Assembly (NCBI GenBank): GCA_041399155.1
Contig: JAWKTI010000003.1
Coordinates: 682,001-746,000, forward strand
Reading direction: 5' to 3'
DNA from: Zavarzinella sp.
GTDB lineage: Bacteria > Planctomycetota > Planctomycetia > Gemmatales > Gemmataceae
DNA length: 64,000 nt
The notes below the pieces were generated by a model. The model saw nothing but the letters and a program-made list of their open reading frames with translations. It was not told the DNA's origin and ran no database searches. The translations under genes and the position numbers were made by a program. Of the stretch, positions 18,193 to 27,869 are shown one piece after another (the first letter of the stretch is position 1; every line of letters starts with the position of its first letter).

Positions 18193-19368
18193 TTAATATT
18201 TCTTTTTCGGCCGCCGTGGTCGATCATCCTCATCATCGTCGTCGTCATCGTATGAATCGTACTCCTCATCCTCTTCCAGTTCATCATCCACCAATGCACC
18301 ACGTTCTGCTGCGGCAATTTTTGCTGCCAGTTCTGCCGGTTTCTTCGCCCGCAGCAGCACTTCTTCTTTCTCGCACTTATCGTCTTTCCACAGGTTGAAC
18401 AGAATCTCGTCCAACAGGAACATGCCATATTTTCGACCGGTTTGAATGGCCGAATCGATCCGGTACACCTTGTTTTCCCGAATCAGGTTCTGGATGGCAT
18501 CAGTCACCACCATCATTTCGTAGGCAGCCACCATCCCGGATGGTTTTTTCGGCAGCAGTGCCTGCGACAGCACCCCAATCAGTGCGGTAGACAATTGTGT
18601 TCGCACCTGATCCTGCTGGTCTTTGGGAAACACATCGATAATCCGGTTGATCGTCGATGCAGCACCAGAGGTGTGCAGGGTTCCGAACACGATGTGGCCG
18701 GTTTCTGCAGCTTCGATGGCAGCGTGAATCGTTTCCAGGTCACGCATTTCACCCACCAGGATGATGTCGGGGTCCATCCGCAACGCCCGCCGAATCCCTT
18801 CTTTAAAGTCTGGCACATCGGTGCCGATTTCCCGCTGATTAACGGTGCACTTCTTGTGCTGGTGGTAATATTCGATCGGGTCTTCGAGCGTAATAATGTG
18901 GCGATCGTAATTATCATTAAGAAAGTTTAACATACTGGCCAGACTGGTGGTTTTTCCAGAACCAGTGGGGCCGGTCACCAGAATCATCCCACGTGGGCGA
19001 ACGATCAGCGATCGAATCGCGTCGGGCATCCCAATCTGCTCGAAAGTAAGAAACTGGCTGGGAATCCGCCGCATCACGATGCCAATCGAACCACGCTGCT
19101 TGAACACAGCCACGCGGAAGCGATAACCATCCACGTATTCGATTGCAAAGTCACTACCCCCGCGTTCCTGCACTTCCTGCTGGCAGCGGTCGGGGGTAAT
19201 CGACTTCATCAGTGCGGTGGTATCGTCGCTGTCGAGCACCTTTGTTTCCAGTCGGCGCATCCGGCCACCCGCACGTACCACTGGCGGCTGGCCAACAGTA
19301 ATATGTAAGTCGCTGGCTTTCAACTGGATCACAGTCGCCAGTAATTTATCGATTTGGACCGTGGACAC
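18193..19368 (-). CDS. pilT: Pilus retraction ATPase PilT
   Basis: A 391-residue retraction motor. Typical PilT features are the short N-domain (IDKLLATVIQLKASDLHITVG), Walker A GPTGSGKTT (133-141), EDPIEYYHQHKKCTVNQREIG, Walker B ILVGEMRDLETI, His-box GHIVFGTLHT and the VFPKDQQDQVRTQLSTALIGVLSQ stretch. Beyond the normal end is an unusual tail of about 30 residues, almost all Asp/Glu/Tyr then basic (DDDDDDEDD then RPRRPKKKY), which could be an interaction element. The start is GTG at 19368, with GAGGTG five bases upstream. Its presence implies a retractile type IV pilus rather than only a secretion system. Confidence 0.92.
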   Translation of the reverse strand: MSTVQIDKLLATVIQLKASDLHITVGQPPVVRAGGRMRRLETKVLDSDDTTALMKSITPDRCQQEVQERGGSDFAIEYVDGYRFRVAVFKQRGSIGIVMRRIPSQFLTFEQIGMPDAIRSLIVRPRGMILVTGPTGSGKTTSLASMLNFLNDNYDRHIITLEDPIEYYHQHKKCTVNQREIGTDVPDFKEGIRRALRMDPDIILVGEMRDLETIHAAIEAAETGHIVFGTLHTSGAASTINRIIDVFPKDQQDQVRTQLSTALIGVLSQALLPKKPSGMVAAYEMMVVTDAIQNLIRENKVYRIDSAIQTGRKYGMFLLDEILFNLWKDDKCEKEEVLLRAKKPAELAAKIAAAERGALVDDELEEDEEYDSYDDDDDDEDDRPRRPKKKY

Positions 19369-19522
19369 AGTTCACCTCATTGCCTTGTTCCAGCCACACG
19401 ATTCAGTGCGGCCACTTGCTTCTTAATCACACTGGTCGCCAATCGGTCGTGCCCCAAGGGGCGTGAATCATTATTCCCAATCAGCGATGAATCACCAAAA
19501 TATTTGCGGGCAATACCTGTAA

Positions 19523-19538
19523 GTGAAAATGTTTTCAC
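19523..19538. promoter_or_regulatory. Candidate operator palindrome GTGAAAA-TG-TTTTCAC
   Basis: A perfect 7-bp inverted repeat with a 2-base centre sits just beyond the stop of the upstream ATPase gene and about 155 bases before the pilT start. The identical 16-mer occurs at 58423-58438. The shape resembles LacI/GalR-family operators. Regulatory use is inferred; no regulator gene is visible in the window. Confidence 0.35.
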
Positions 19539-19547
19539 ATTTTAGGC

Positions 19548-21269
19548 CTATTCTGCCCCCACCGTTGTCTCCGCGTGGCAGGTGCTCAGCACTTCTTCCA
19601 TGGTGGTGTTCCCTTTCAGAACCTTCAGCATACCGTCTTCTAATAGTGTACGCATACCAGTAGCCCGTGCCTCCTTTCTAATTTGAGTGGAAGGGGCCTG
19701 CTGGAACGTTAGTTCACGGATACGGGAGTTCATCTTCATCATTTCATAAATCCCGATCCGACCACGATAACCAGTCTGATTACAGTGGTTACACCCCACA
19801 CCTCGCATAAATGTGGCGTTGGCGAGTTGTTCTTTGGTGATCCCACTGGAGCGAATTTCCGCATCGGTGGGCTTGTAGGGCTTGCGGCATTTGACGCAGT
19901 TCACCCGCACCAGACGCTGACCCATGATAGCAATCACGGACGACGAGATAAGGAATGGCTGTACACCAATGTCCGCCAATCTGGTGATTGCAGATGGTGC
20001 ATCGTTCGTGTGAAGTGTACTGAAAACTAAGTGTCCAGTCAGAGAAGCCTGCACCGCGATCTCGGCAGTCTCCTTATCGCGAATCTCACCCACCAGAATA
20101 ATGTTGGGGGCCTGTCGCAACATGGCTCGGATTATGCGGGCAAAATCCAGTCCGATCCCGTGCTTCACTTCTACCTGATTAATCCCAGGCAGGTAGTATT
20201 CCACCGGATCTTCGGCGGTAATGATTTTTCGGTCAGGCCGATTCAGTTCGTTCAGTGCCGCGTACAGAGTAGTCGTTTTTCCACTGCCTGTAGGTCCGGT
20301 CACCAGAAAGATGCCGTTGGGCCGTTTGATGATCTGCTGAAAACGCATGTAATCATCTTCGCCAAACCCCAGATCGCGGATGCTGACCTGAATCGACCCA
20401 CGATCCAATATTCGCATGACTGTTGATTGGCCATGCACCGTGGGGAGCAAACTGACCCGCAGGTCAAAGTGTTTGCCTTGAATGTTCACCTTGATCCGAC
20501 CGTCCTGTGGTCGGCGCTTTTCGGAAATGTCGATGTTGGACATAATTTTGAAACGCGAAGTCATCGACGCAAACAATCGGCGTGGCACCGCGTCCCGTTC
20601 GATCAACACCCCATCGATCCGGTAGCGAATCCGCACCCGATCGGCAAAAGGTTCAATGTGGATGTCTGATGCACGCATCGACACTGCTTCCTGGATCAGC
20701 AGGTTGCATAATTTCACCACCGGTGCGTCCGAACCATCGTCGCCTGCTGCTGCAGCCGCAGCGGCTTCCGTCTGAGTGAAATCAATTGCAGTATCTGTAA
20801 ATTCGCTCAGCATCGAGTCCATCGACTCAGTTTCTGTCTGACCATAGTTCCGGTTAATCGATTCCCGAATCTGTTCAAGGTCAGCCAGCACTGGCCGCAC
20901 ATCCTTATTCAGGATGAACTCCAGTTTTTGCAAAACGTCCAGGTTGGTGGGGTCTGATGTTAATAATTTCAGTACGTTCCCTTCCAGCGATAGTGGCAGC
21001 ACGTTATTTTCGCGAGCCACCGATTCTGGCACCAATTCAATGATGGCTTTGGGAATTTCCAGGTCGGTCAGATCCTGGAATGGCAGGTTGTAGAATTCGG
21101 CTACGGCACTCATCACATCTTTGAGGGTGGCGTAGTTCGATTTAATAATCGCATCCTGCAGTTTGATCCCCGACGCACTGGCGAGGCGATCCGCTTCGGT
21201 AAGCTGGTCGTAACTGATGACACCATTTTGAATTAAGACATCGGTGAAATCACCGCGTTTACCGGCCAT
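19548..21269 (-). CDS. Type IV pilus/type II secretion assembly ATPase (PilB/GspE), copy 2
   Basis: A second assembly ATPase, 573 residues from the preferred ATG at 21269, which has TGGAG six bases upstream; the longer frame to 21299 has no such site. It carries an MshEN-like N-domain with TEADRLASASGIKLQDAI, an Ala-rich acidic linker, Walker A GPTGSGKTT (325-333), TAEDPVEYYLPG, Walker B ILVGEIRDKETA, GHLVFSTLHTNDAPSA and a four-Cys zinc element (CVKC...CNHC) before GYRGRIGIYEMM. It is first in transcription order. Two PilB-type motors beside one PilC and one PilT suggest either two extension motors or a mixed T4P/T2SS function. Confidence 0.93.
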   Translation of the reverse strand: MAGKRGDFTDVLIQNGVISYDQLTEADRLASASGIKLQDAIIKSNYATLKDVMSAVAEFYNLPFQDLTDLEIPKAIIELVPESVARENNVLPLSLEGNVLKLLTSDPTNLDVLQKLEFILNKDVRPVLADLEQIRESINRNYGQTETESMDSMLSEFTDTAIDFTQTEAAAAAAAGDDGSDAPVVKLCNLLIQEAVSMRASDIHIEPFADRVRIRYRIDGVLIERDAVPRRLFASMTSRFKIMSNIDISEKRRPQDGRIKVNIQGKHFDLRVSLLPTVHGQSTVMRILDRGSIQVSIRDLGFGEDDYMRFQQIIKRPNGIFLVTGPTGSGKTTTLYAALNELNRPDRKIITAEDPVEYYLPGINQVEVKHGIGLDFARIIRAMLRQAPNIILVGEIRDKETAEIAVQASLTGHLVFSTLHTNDAPSAITRLADIGVQPFLISSSVIAIMGQRLVRVNCVKCRKPYKPTDAEIRSSGITKEQLANATFMRGVGCNHCNQTGYRGRIGIYEMMKMNSRIRELTFQQAPSTQIRKEARATGMRTLLEDGMLKVLKGNTTMEEVLSTCHAETTVGAE

Positions 21270-21606
21270 GGGTAACTCCAAGAAGGGAAAACATGCCACC
21301 CGTTCGGCTCAGTCGGCTTTCAGAACGATAGAATTCAGGCAGGCCAGCCAGATATCGGCAGGATTCGACGAACGTCATTGAAGACCTGGATCAGTCGTAA
21401 ACACTTTCCACGAACGGGTGAAAACATCTTCTTTCAGATTAATTGTTCATGAAAGCCAATGCAAGCAGAAAGTTGGTCGAATTCATGATAAGTTCGTGAG
21501 ATTTTGCGGAGAAGTGTGCTGGATAAAGGCTATTTGGCAATACTTAATATACAAAAGTATACATCTGTTTGCTATTTTGGCAATGCGCTCTATCTGACGA
21601 TTGCGA
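21270..21606. other. Gap upstream of the pilus cluster
   Basis: No gene is supported. This 337-base stretch contains the expected promoter region of the whole minus-strand pilus cluster and the end region of the next minus-strand gene. The part near 21530-21590 is A/T-rich. No clear operator or terminator was found. Confidence 0.4.
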
Positions 21607-21966
21607 CTAATCTTTCATTTTCTCAAAGGTCTTCACTAGCCCGATAGTGGGGGAAAACTCCAGATTTCCATCTTTCAATTGTTTGAAATTCGACCAAATA
21701 ATCGCACCCCGCATCCCTTTTTGAGTGATGTGCAGTGCGTTGCCTTTCAGTTCATAAGTTCCGGTTTTGGTACCGAAAAATTTCCATTCGAAGGTGCCAT
21801 CTTCCTTGAATTCGATTTCCTCTTTGATGTCACTGGCTTTCCCATGGTTCGTAGTGATTACTTTCCATTTACCAACGAAAGTTTTCGCTGTGATTTTGCC
21901 TTTCTGTGCAAATGCAGGCGGAAGTACCAGCAAACAAACAATACCCAACAAGATCGTTCTTAACAT
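21607..21966 (-). CDS. Small exported lipocalin-like protein
   Basis: The preferred start at 21966 gives 119 residues with a signal peptide (MLRTILLGIVCLLVLPPAFA, cut before QKGKI). An AGGGTG ribosome site lies six bases upstream; the longer frame to 21996 lacks one. The mature part alternates short beta strands: FVGKWKVITTNHGK, EEIEFKEDGTFEWKFFGTKTGTYELKGNALHIT. This matches the small lipocalin-like families common as paralogues in Gemmata (for example TIGR03066). The ligand is unknown. Confidence 0.7.
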   Translation of the reverse strand: MLRTILLGIVCLLVLPPAFAQKGKITAKTFVGKWKVITTNHGKASDIKEEIEFKEDGTFEWKFFGTKTGTYELKGNALHITQKGMRGAIIWSNFKQLKDGNLEFSPTIGLVKTFEKMKD

Positions 21967-22321
21967 GGAATTCACCCTAATAAGACTGTTAGACAATGCT
22001 TAAAGCATAATGATTTTGCCGTTTCCGGCCATCAAGGCAGATACATGTTACAGAAAAACCGAAATATTGCCTGAATGGAACTGTTAATGAGTCAACTACA
22101 GTAATTTTCAACAGGGTTATTTGTAGCAGAAATCACTATTGAACGAATCGAGATCTGATGGCGAGTGAGGTGCACTGATGGATTCCCGCTCAACCCAGGT
22201 CCGGTGGGAGAATCAGGCCCGCTATTGGATCGCTCATTACTGGTGTGCTAGAGATGGTGCGGAGCTTGTTTTCGCATCAGTAATCAATTCATCGCCCGCA
22301 GCGCCCGAGAAATCGACTGGG
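21967..22321. other. Gap between two exported-protein genes
   Basis: A 355-base stretch with no supported gene. It holds the promoter region of the lipocalin-like gene. No repeat, terminator or RNA gene was recognised. Confidence 0.35.
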
Positions 22322-23134
22322 TTATTTTTCTGATTTCTCTGATCGCTTCCGCAAAAAATCGCTTAGTTCAGTCAATTTATCAGTGTTGATCAGATCAACT
22401 TTCGCATCCAGCAACGTTTTCCATGCGGTGGGTGGGTCGGGGATTGCCCAAAATCGCACCATCCGACCCTGTTCGTGGGCCTTGGTCACATATTCGTTCA
22501 ACTGTTTCAATTGATCTTCCGGAATCGGCCCGGTTCCGTTCCAACGAAACATCGAACCCCAGCGGGCACTCACCCAGGGAATGAGTTCTCTGCTTTGCGG
22601 ATCATCTAAATCATCAGGGCGACCATCGATCGCTACCAGTCTGCGTTCCTGCGTGCGGATGGTTTTCACATCGCGGTTCCCGCTCAGAATCACCGTGATT
22701 GCTTTGATTGACACTTTACCCTTCACGATGGTGGTAATCTGTTCGGAATAACCTTCCAGCACCTTGGCCAATGCTGCATAAGTTTTTGCTGCATCAGTTT
22801 TTATGTCGATCATTAAATAAAATGTGTCTAGTTCTTTATAGATCTTTCCATGATTCAACTTTGCCCGCTGTGTCAGTGGGTCGAGATACAGTTTTTGCAA
22901 GGTGCGTTCTGGCTTGAGAGAAAATGGCGTGTGACCAACCAGCAACTTGCCATCGACAAGGAAAATATCTGCTTCAACACTGCCAAAACCCGCATCCAAT
23001 GCATCCAGCAGTGGGCGAGGATGTTCATAATCGTTGTGGGCGTGGGCCTGCCGCAATGGAACCACCTGGGCAAAGACTGCGGCATTGGCCGAGAATAAAA
23101 ATAGACAAATATAGACATAATTAGCAATTTTCAT
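22322..23134 (-). CDS. Exported phosphodiesterase-like protein (AIM6/GDPD/PI-PLC-like TIM barrel)
   Basis: The 270-residue protein has a signal peptide (about residues 1-22) and then VPLRQAHAHNDYEHPRPLLDALDAGFGSVEADIFLVDGKLLVGH. The HAHNDY and SVEADI motifs correspond to the catalytic His and metal-binding Glu/Asp region of glycerophosphodiester phosphodiesterase/PI-PLC-like barrels, in the variant typical of AIM6-like proteins. Later conserved blocks are FYLMIDIKTDA and VRFWAIPDPPTAWKTLLDAKVDLINTDK. A secreted phosphodiesterase acting on lipid-derived or cell-wall substrates is likely; the true substrate is not known. Confidence 0.78.
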   Translation of the reverse strand: MKIANYVYICLFLFSANAAVFAQVVPLRQAHAHNDYEHPRPLLDALDAGFGSVEADIFLVDGKLLVGHTPFSLKPERTLQKLYLDPLTQRAKLNHGKIYKELDTFYLMIDIKTDAAKTYAALAKVLEGYSEQITTIVKGKVSIKAITVILSGNRDVKTIRTQERRLVAIDGRPDDLDDPQSRELIPWVSARWGSMFRWNGTGPIPEDQLKQLNEYVTKAHEQGRMVRFWAIPDPPTAWKTLLDAKVDLINTDKLTELSDFLRKRSEKSEK

Positions 23135-23408
23135 ACTGATCCAATGTTGTTAAATTGCGTTTGGCACTTGCAAGAATATGGTAACGGCTCCCGACCAAAT
23201 CAGCCAGTAAGCCTATCGTAACTTGTAGCACACATCGAAGAGCACAACCACAGTATCGTAAAACGATATATAGTATAAACTCGAACACTCATCACGATTG
23301 CCGCATAAAAATTGAATAATTTCTACCATTTTTGAAAAATTTTCTAAATGGCAACAACTTGCTTGCGAAATACAAGTTGACATCTGATTTTATTTACAGG
23401 ATTCAAGT

Positions 23409-25943
23409 ATGGAAATACTAGCAGCAATAGTTGGTGGGCTGGCAGTTGCGGGCCCAATCGCAAAGAATCTAGGTGAATTGGCCCAGGGTAGTTTGCGGGT
23501 CATCAAGTTGGTTGATCATATTTGGGATCGTTTCCGAAACAATGTACCAGAAAACAAAAGAACTTCGGTCATTCATCAGGAATTAGAACAAATTACACAA
23601 ATGTCGATTGAGGAATACGAAGCCAACGTAGTGAACACAATCAATTCTGAACTTGTCGCGCATTCCGATGAAGATCGCTCTGCGATGAAAGATTACTTAT
23701 CACTCCTCCCTGCTCAGTTAACTACAGCATTCGCAAGGCTGGAAGATCCATCTGGCAAAACGGTTCCGGCTACTTTTCAAGTCACTGAGGCACTAGATTT
23801 ATTGGCGATTCTTCCACCAAGGCCGCCATGTTTTCACGAAGGCGATTCGGTGCCCGGAAAACCAGGCTGGGTTTTCGTCAAGCGTCTTGGCGTTGGTGGA
23901 TTTGCGGAAGTCTGGAAAGCACAACACAGCCGATTTTCCGGTACTTCAGCAGTAATCAAAATATGCCTCGATCCTCAATCGCAGGATCGTTTGATCAAAC
24001 ATGAGGCAACGGTCATCAATCAGGTGATGCAACACGGTAAGCATTCAGGCATCGTAGAATTACGAAACGTGTCATTGGATTCAGTCCACCTTGGCTTGAT
24101 ATGAGTTTGTTGATGGAGGTGATTTATTTTCAGCATTTGATCAACAATCCTTGGCCTGTTGAAGACCGCGAAATCCGCTGCAAAAACTGATTGCAGTTCT
24201 TGCAAATACAGTGGGATTTTTCACCGGTTGCATCCGCAAGTGATTCATCGCGATTTAAAACCTGGTAATATCCTGTTGCAGCATAATACAGAAGGAGAGA
24301 TTGCATATCGTATCAGTGATTTTGGGATTGGTGATCTGACAGTGAACAACGAATTACGCACTGCGGAACAAATGAAACTTCCAACACTGATGGTGAGTGG
24401 ATTGTCCACACGATTACGAACTGCCCATACCACCCTTTATGCAAGTCCGCAGCAACGTTCTGGACAGCCGTCCCATCCTACTGATGATGTCTATTCGTTG
24501 GGTGTGTTGTGGTTTCAATTGTTAGTTGGCGATCTTACCCGCCCCTTGGACCATGAATGGCGTGACGATTTACAAATGCAGGGTATCTCGCAAGCGGCAA
24601 TTCAATTAATTGCAGAATGCACAAGAAAAAATGCGGAAAATCGTCCTCAGGATGGATTGCAACTTGCCAAAAAAATGAAAATAGCAGAAGCAAGCGATAA
24701 AAGCTCTTTGCAATCAAAAATTCATGCAGATTATGCAGATTATAGCAATATCGCAACGTGCATGGCAACACGAAACGATGGTTGAATTCAAACATCACTT
24801 CATTTTCAGAGTGGGAACAAGCTGCCAATAATGGCATTGCCGAGGCGATGATCCTTGTCGGAGATTGCTTTGAAGAAGGTGTACTTGTAAAGCAAGATTA
24901 CTTCGAAGCGATGAGGTAATTATCCGCAAAGCCGCTGATCTCGAAATGCTTCTGCGATGGATAGTATTGGTGATTTGTTTTACCATGGCAAAGGAGTAAT
25001 CCAGGATTACTTCGAAGCGATGAAGTGGTATCGCAAAGCCGCTGATCTCGGAAATGCTTCTGCGATGTATAGTGTTGGTGTGTGTTGCACCAAAACAGTT
25101 ACGGGGTAACCCAGGATTACTTCGAAGCGATGAAGTGGTATCGCAAAAAGCCGCTGATCTCGGAAATGCTTCTGCGATGGATAGTATTGGCTGGTTTTAC
25201 CAAAACGGTTATGGAGTAACCCGATTACTTCGAAGCGATGAAGTGGTATCCTGAACCGCTGATCTCGAAATGCTTCTGCGATGTATAATATTGGCTGGTT
25301 TTACCAAAACGGTTATGGAGTAACAGGATTACTTCGAAGCGATGAAGTGGTTTCGCAAAGCCGCTGATCTCGGAAATGCTTTGGCGATGAGTAATATTGG
25401 TTGGTTGCACCAAAACGGTTATGGAAGTAACCAGTTACTTCAAACGATAGTGGTATCCAAAGCTGCTGATTCGGAAATGCTTCTGCGATGAATAATATTG
25501 GTTGGTTGCACCAAAACGGTTATGGAGTAACCCAGGATTACGCCGAAGCGATGAAGTGGTATCGCAAAGCCGCTGATCTCGGAAATGCTTCTGCGATGAA
25601 TAATATTGGTTGGTTGCACCAAAACGGTTATGGAGTAACCCAGGATTACGCCGAAGCGATGAAGTGGTATCGCAAAGCCGCTGATCTCGGAAATGCTTCT
25701 GCGATGTATAGTGTTGGTGTGTTGCACCAAAACGGTTACGGGGTAACCCAGGATTACGCCGAAGCGATGAAGTGGTATCGCAAAGCCGCTGATCTCGGAA
25801 ATGCTATGGCGATGAATAATATTGGTTGGTTGCACCAAAACGGTTATGGTGTGAAACAAGATATAGCGATCGCAAGAGAGTGGTATCAAAAAGCAATTGC
25901 TGCAGGAAGTGAACAGGCGAAAAAGAACTTGGCTACTTTGTAG
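23409..25943 (+). pseudogene. Ser/Thr protein kinase with C-terminal Sel1-like repeats, broken by many frameshifts
   Basis: The first 231 residues are in frame: a hydrophobic start (ILAAIVGGLAVAGPIA), a helical region, then a kinase Gly-loop LGVGGFAEVWKAQH and VIKIC Lys. After 24100 the frame changes several times: YEFVDGGDLFSAFD, then KLIAVLANTVGFF, then HRLHPQVIHRDLKPGNILL each lie in different frames. The HRDLKPGN and DFGIGDL motifs are intact in the 24159-24785 frame. From 24896 about ten 36-residue Sel1 repeats follow; upstream copies have indels, while 25488-25943 is clean. The intended product is a kinase-Sel1 regulatory protein. Whether this is a real pseudogene or error-rich sequence cannot be decided here. 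Confidence 0.75.
24896..25943 (+). repeat. Tandem 108-bp Sel1-coding repeats
   Basis: Repeat units begin at GATTAC-like points near 24896, 25005, 25115, 25223, 25327, 25434, 25536, 25644, 25752 and 25860 (last partial). The last four steps are exactly 108 bases; earlier steps are 109, 110, 108, 104, 107 and 102, showing uncorrected indels. Units encode the Sel1 pattern YGVTQDYAEAMKWYRKAADL then GNASAMNNIGWLHQNG. Substitutions between units are few, so the array expanded recently or is homogenised. Confidence 0.9.
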
Positions 25944-25950
25944 TTAACTC

Positions 25951-27417
25951 TTACCCCTTGATCACCCCGATGGGTCTCATGCGGGCGACTTTTTTCGACA
26001 GGCCAGCACCGTCGACCACTTCTACCACTTCATCCACGTTTTTGTATGCGTCTGGTTGTTCTTCCAGCAAACCTTTCTTACTTTGGGCCATTGCAATAAT
26101 CCCACGCGATTCCAGTTCTTTATCGATCCGTCTCGAACCGGCGTGTTTAATCGCTGCGGTGCGGCTCATCGCCCGTCCTGCACCGTGGCACGTGGTGCCG
26201 AAGGTGCGTTCCATGCTGCCTGGCTGACCCACCAGTACCCACGAAGCCGTTCCCATGTCACCGGGGATGATTACTGGCTGACCGATCGCCTGATAACGTT
26301 CTGGCAGTTCTGGGTGGCCTGCAGGAAACGCCCGGGTGGCACCTTTCCGGTGCACCCACACCTGCTTTTTGGTGCCATTTACCGTGTGTTCTTCCAGTTT
26401 GGCTATGTTATGGGCCACATCGTACAGCATTTCCATGCCCAGATCGAACCAGCTCCGCCCAAAAACATCCGCAAACACATCCCGGGCCTGCTGCATCAGC
26501 AACTGACGGTTGGTAAAGCCATAGTTGGCTGCGGCACGCATCGCACCGATGTACTGCTTCCCTTCCGGACTTTCCGCCGGTGCACAAGCCAACTGGCGGT
26601 CGGGCAGGTCAATTCCGTACTTCTGTGGGCAGTTCCGGAACAGCCGCAAGGCATCGTCGCACACCTGGTAACCCAGCCCACGCGAGCCGGAGTGGATCAT
26701 CACGCACACCTGCCCATGTTCCAAACCAAATGCTTCTGCCACGTGGGCATCGTAAATCTGGTCGACCACCTGCACTTCCATAAAGTGGTTGCCGCTGCCC
26801 AGCGTGCCGCACTGCTGGCTGCCCCGCTTGATCGCAATTTCCGACACCAGGTCAGGTTCGGCATTGTCAATTCGGCCGTTGGCTTCCGTCAGTTCGAGGT
26901 CTTTGTTACGTCCCAACCCACGCTGAATCACGTAACTGGGGCCCTGTTCCATCAGCTCCAGCATTTCCTTTTCATTAAAACGGTACGCACCACCACGACC
27001 CACTCCCGCAGGGACAGTATCAAACAAGGATTTGATTAACGTCCGCAGGTGGGGCTTGATTTCCTGATAAAACAGGTTGGTTTTCACCAGCCGCACCCCG
27101 CAATTGATGTCGTAACCCACGCCACCTGGGGAAATGACCCCACCTTCGGCTGGGTCGGTCGCAGCCACGCCACCGATGGCGAAGCCGTATCCCCAGTGAA
27201 TATCCGGCATTGCGATGCTCGCCACCTGAATACCGGGTAACGTGGCAACGTTCGCCACCTGATCGGGCGCTTTGTCCTTTTTCACCTGTTCCAGCAGCGT
27301 ATCATCGACGAAAATCAGGCCGGGCACCCGCATCCCGTGCTTGTAGCTGGTGGGGATACGCACGCAGCACGGATCGATCCGTTCCAGCGGCACGTAAGGA
27401 ATATCAGACTTTGCCAT
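25951..27417 (-). CDS. rtcB: RNA-splicing ligase RtcB
   Basis: A GTP- and Mn-dependent RNA 3'-phosphate/5'-OH ligase of the cytoplasm. From the preferred ATG at 27417 it is 488 residues; AGGA lies about eight bases upstream, and the longer frame to 27483 would overlap the archease gene. Metal and guanylylation motifs are visible: GVGYDINCGVRL, GSGNHFMEVQ, MIHSGSRGLG, YDVAHNIAK and TCHGAGRAMSRTAA (the His of HGAGR is the GMP-acceptor). It is 35 bases downstream of the archease gene and surely in one operon, the standard activator-ligase pair. Confidence 0.95.
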   Translation of the reverse strand: MAKSDIPYVPLERIDPCCVRIPTSYKHGMRVPGLIFVDDTLLEQVKKDKAPDQVANVATLPGIQVASIAMPDIHWGYGFAIGGVAATDPAEGGVISPGGVGYDINCGVRLVKTNLFYQEIKPHLRTLIKSLFDTVPAGVGRGGAYRFNEKEMLELMEQGPSYVIQRGLGRNKDLELTEANGRIDNAEPDLVSEIAIKRGSQQCGTLGSGNHFMEVQVVDQIYDAHVAEAFGLEHGQVCVMIHSGSRGLGYQVCDDALRLFRNCPQKYGIDLPDRQLACAPAESPEGKQYIGAMRAAANYGFTNRQLLMQQARDVFADVFGRSWFDLGMEMLYDVAHNIAKLEEHTVNGTKKQVWVHRKGATRAFPAGHPELPERYQAIGQPVIIPGDMGTASWVLVGQPGSMERTFGTTCHGAGRAMSRTAAIKHAGSRRIDKELESRGIIAMAQSKKGLLEEQPDAYKNVDEVVEVVDGAGLSKKVARMRPIGVIKG

Positions 27418-27452
27418 GACAGCATCCTTCCAGGCGAGCCAATCGCCGTAAG

Positions 27453-27869
27453 TTAAATATCCACAATCACTTCCGCAAACCACTCTGCCCCACGCTGTTC
27501 TACAACAAGATCGTGGTAGGTGATCGCTTTTACTTCCCGCCCACGTTCATGGGAGGTGGGGTCAAACATCAGCCCACCTACGGTAGCATGCAGGCCATCT
27601 TCATCAAATGCCACCTGAAACTGGGTTCCAATAAACCCATCCATCTCAAACAGCATCAGCAATTCGTGCAGCCAATCAAACAATAACAGATCTGCCTCGG
27701 CCGTGGTGCCCTGCACCACAAGCTGGCGGGTTTTCTGCACCACATTCGGCTGCCAGTTTTCAATAATCGCGTGCAGCAGACCGCCCGCCATTTCCTGAAA
27801 CAGTTCGGGCAGCGTGAGTGCTGTTGCCCGCAGGCCCAGGTCCGCAGTATGTTCAAAAAACTCAAACAT
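27453..27869 (-). CDS. Archease (RtcB activator)
   Basis: A 138-residue protein with the archease N-terminus FFEHTADLGLRATALTLPELFQEMA, a DLLLFDWLHELLMLFEMDGF helix and the C-terminal EVKAITYHDLVVEQ strand that carries metal-binding residues. Archease speeds guanylylation of RtcB and permits multiple turnover. It is directly upstream of rtcB in the same direction. Confidence 0.92.
   Translation of the reverse strand: MFEFFEHTADLGLRATALTLPELFQEMAGGLLHAIIENWQPNVVQKTRQLVVQGTTAEADLLLFDWLHELLMLFEMDGFIGTQFQVAFDEDGLHATVGGLMFDPTSHERGREVKAITYHDLVVEQRGAEWFAEVIVDI

Noticed and set aside
24896..25943. Regular direct repeats that might suggest a CRISPR array
   Set aside because: The 108-base units have no unique spacers and encode Sel1 protein repeats in one frame.
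26056..27039. A 327-residue plus-strand frame inside rtcB
   Set aside because: It is the antisense shadow of a strongly conserved gene; the His/Phe/Cys-rich composition is typical of an opposite-strand frame.
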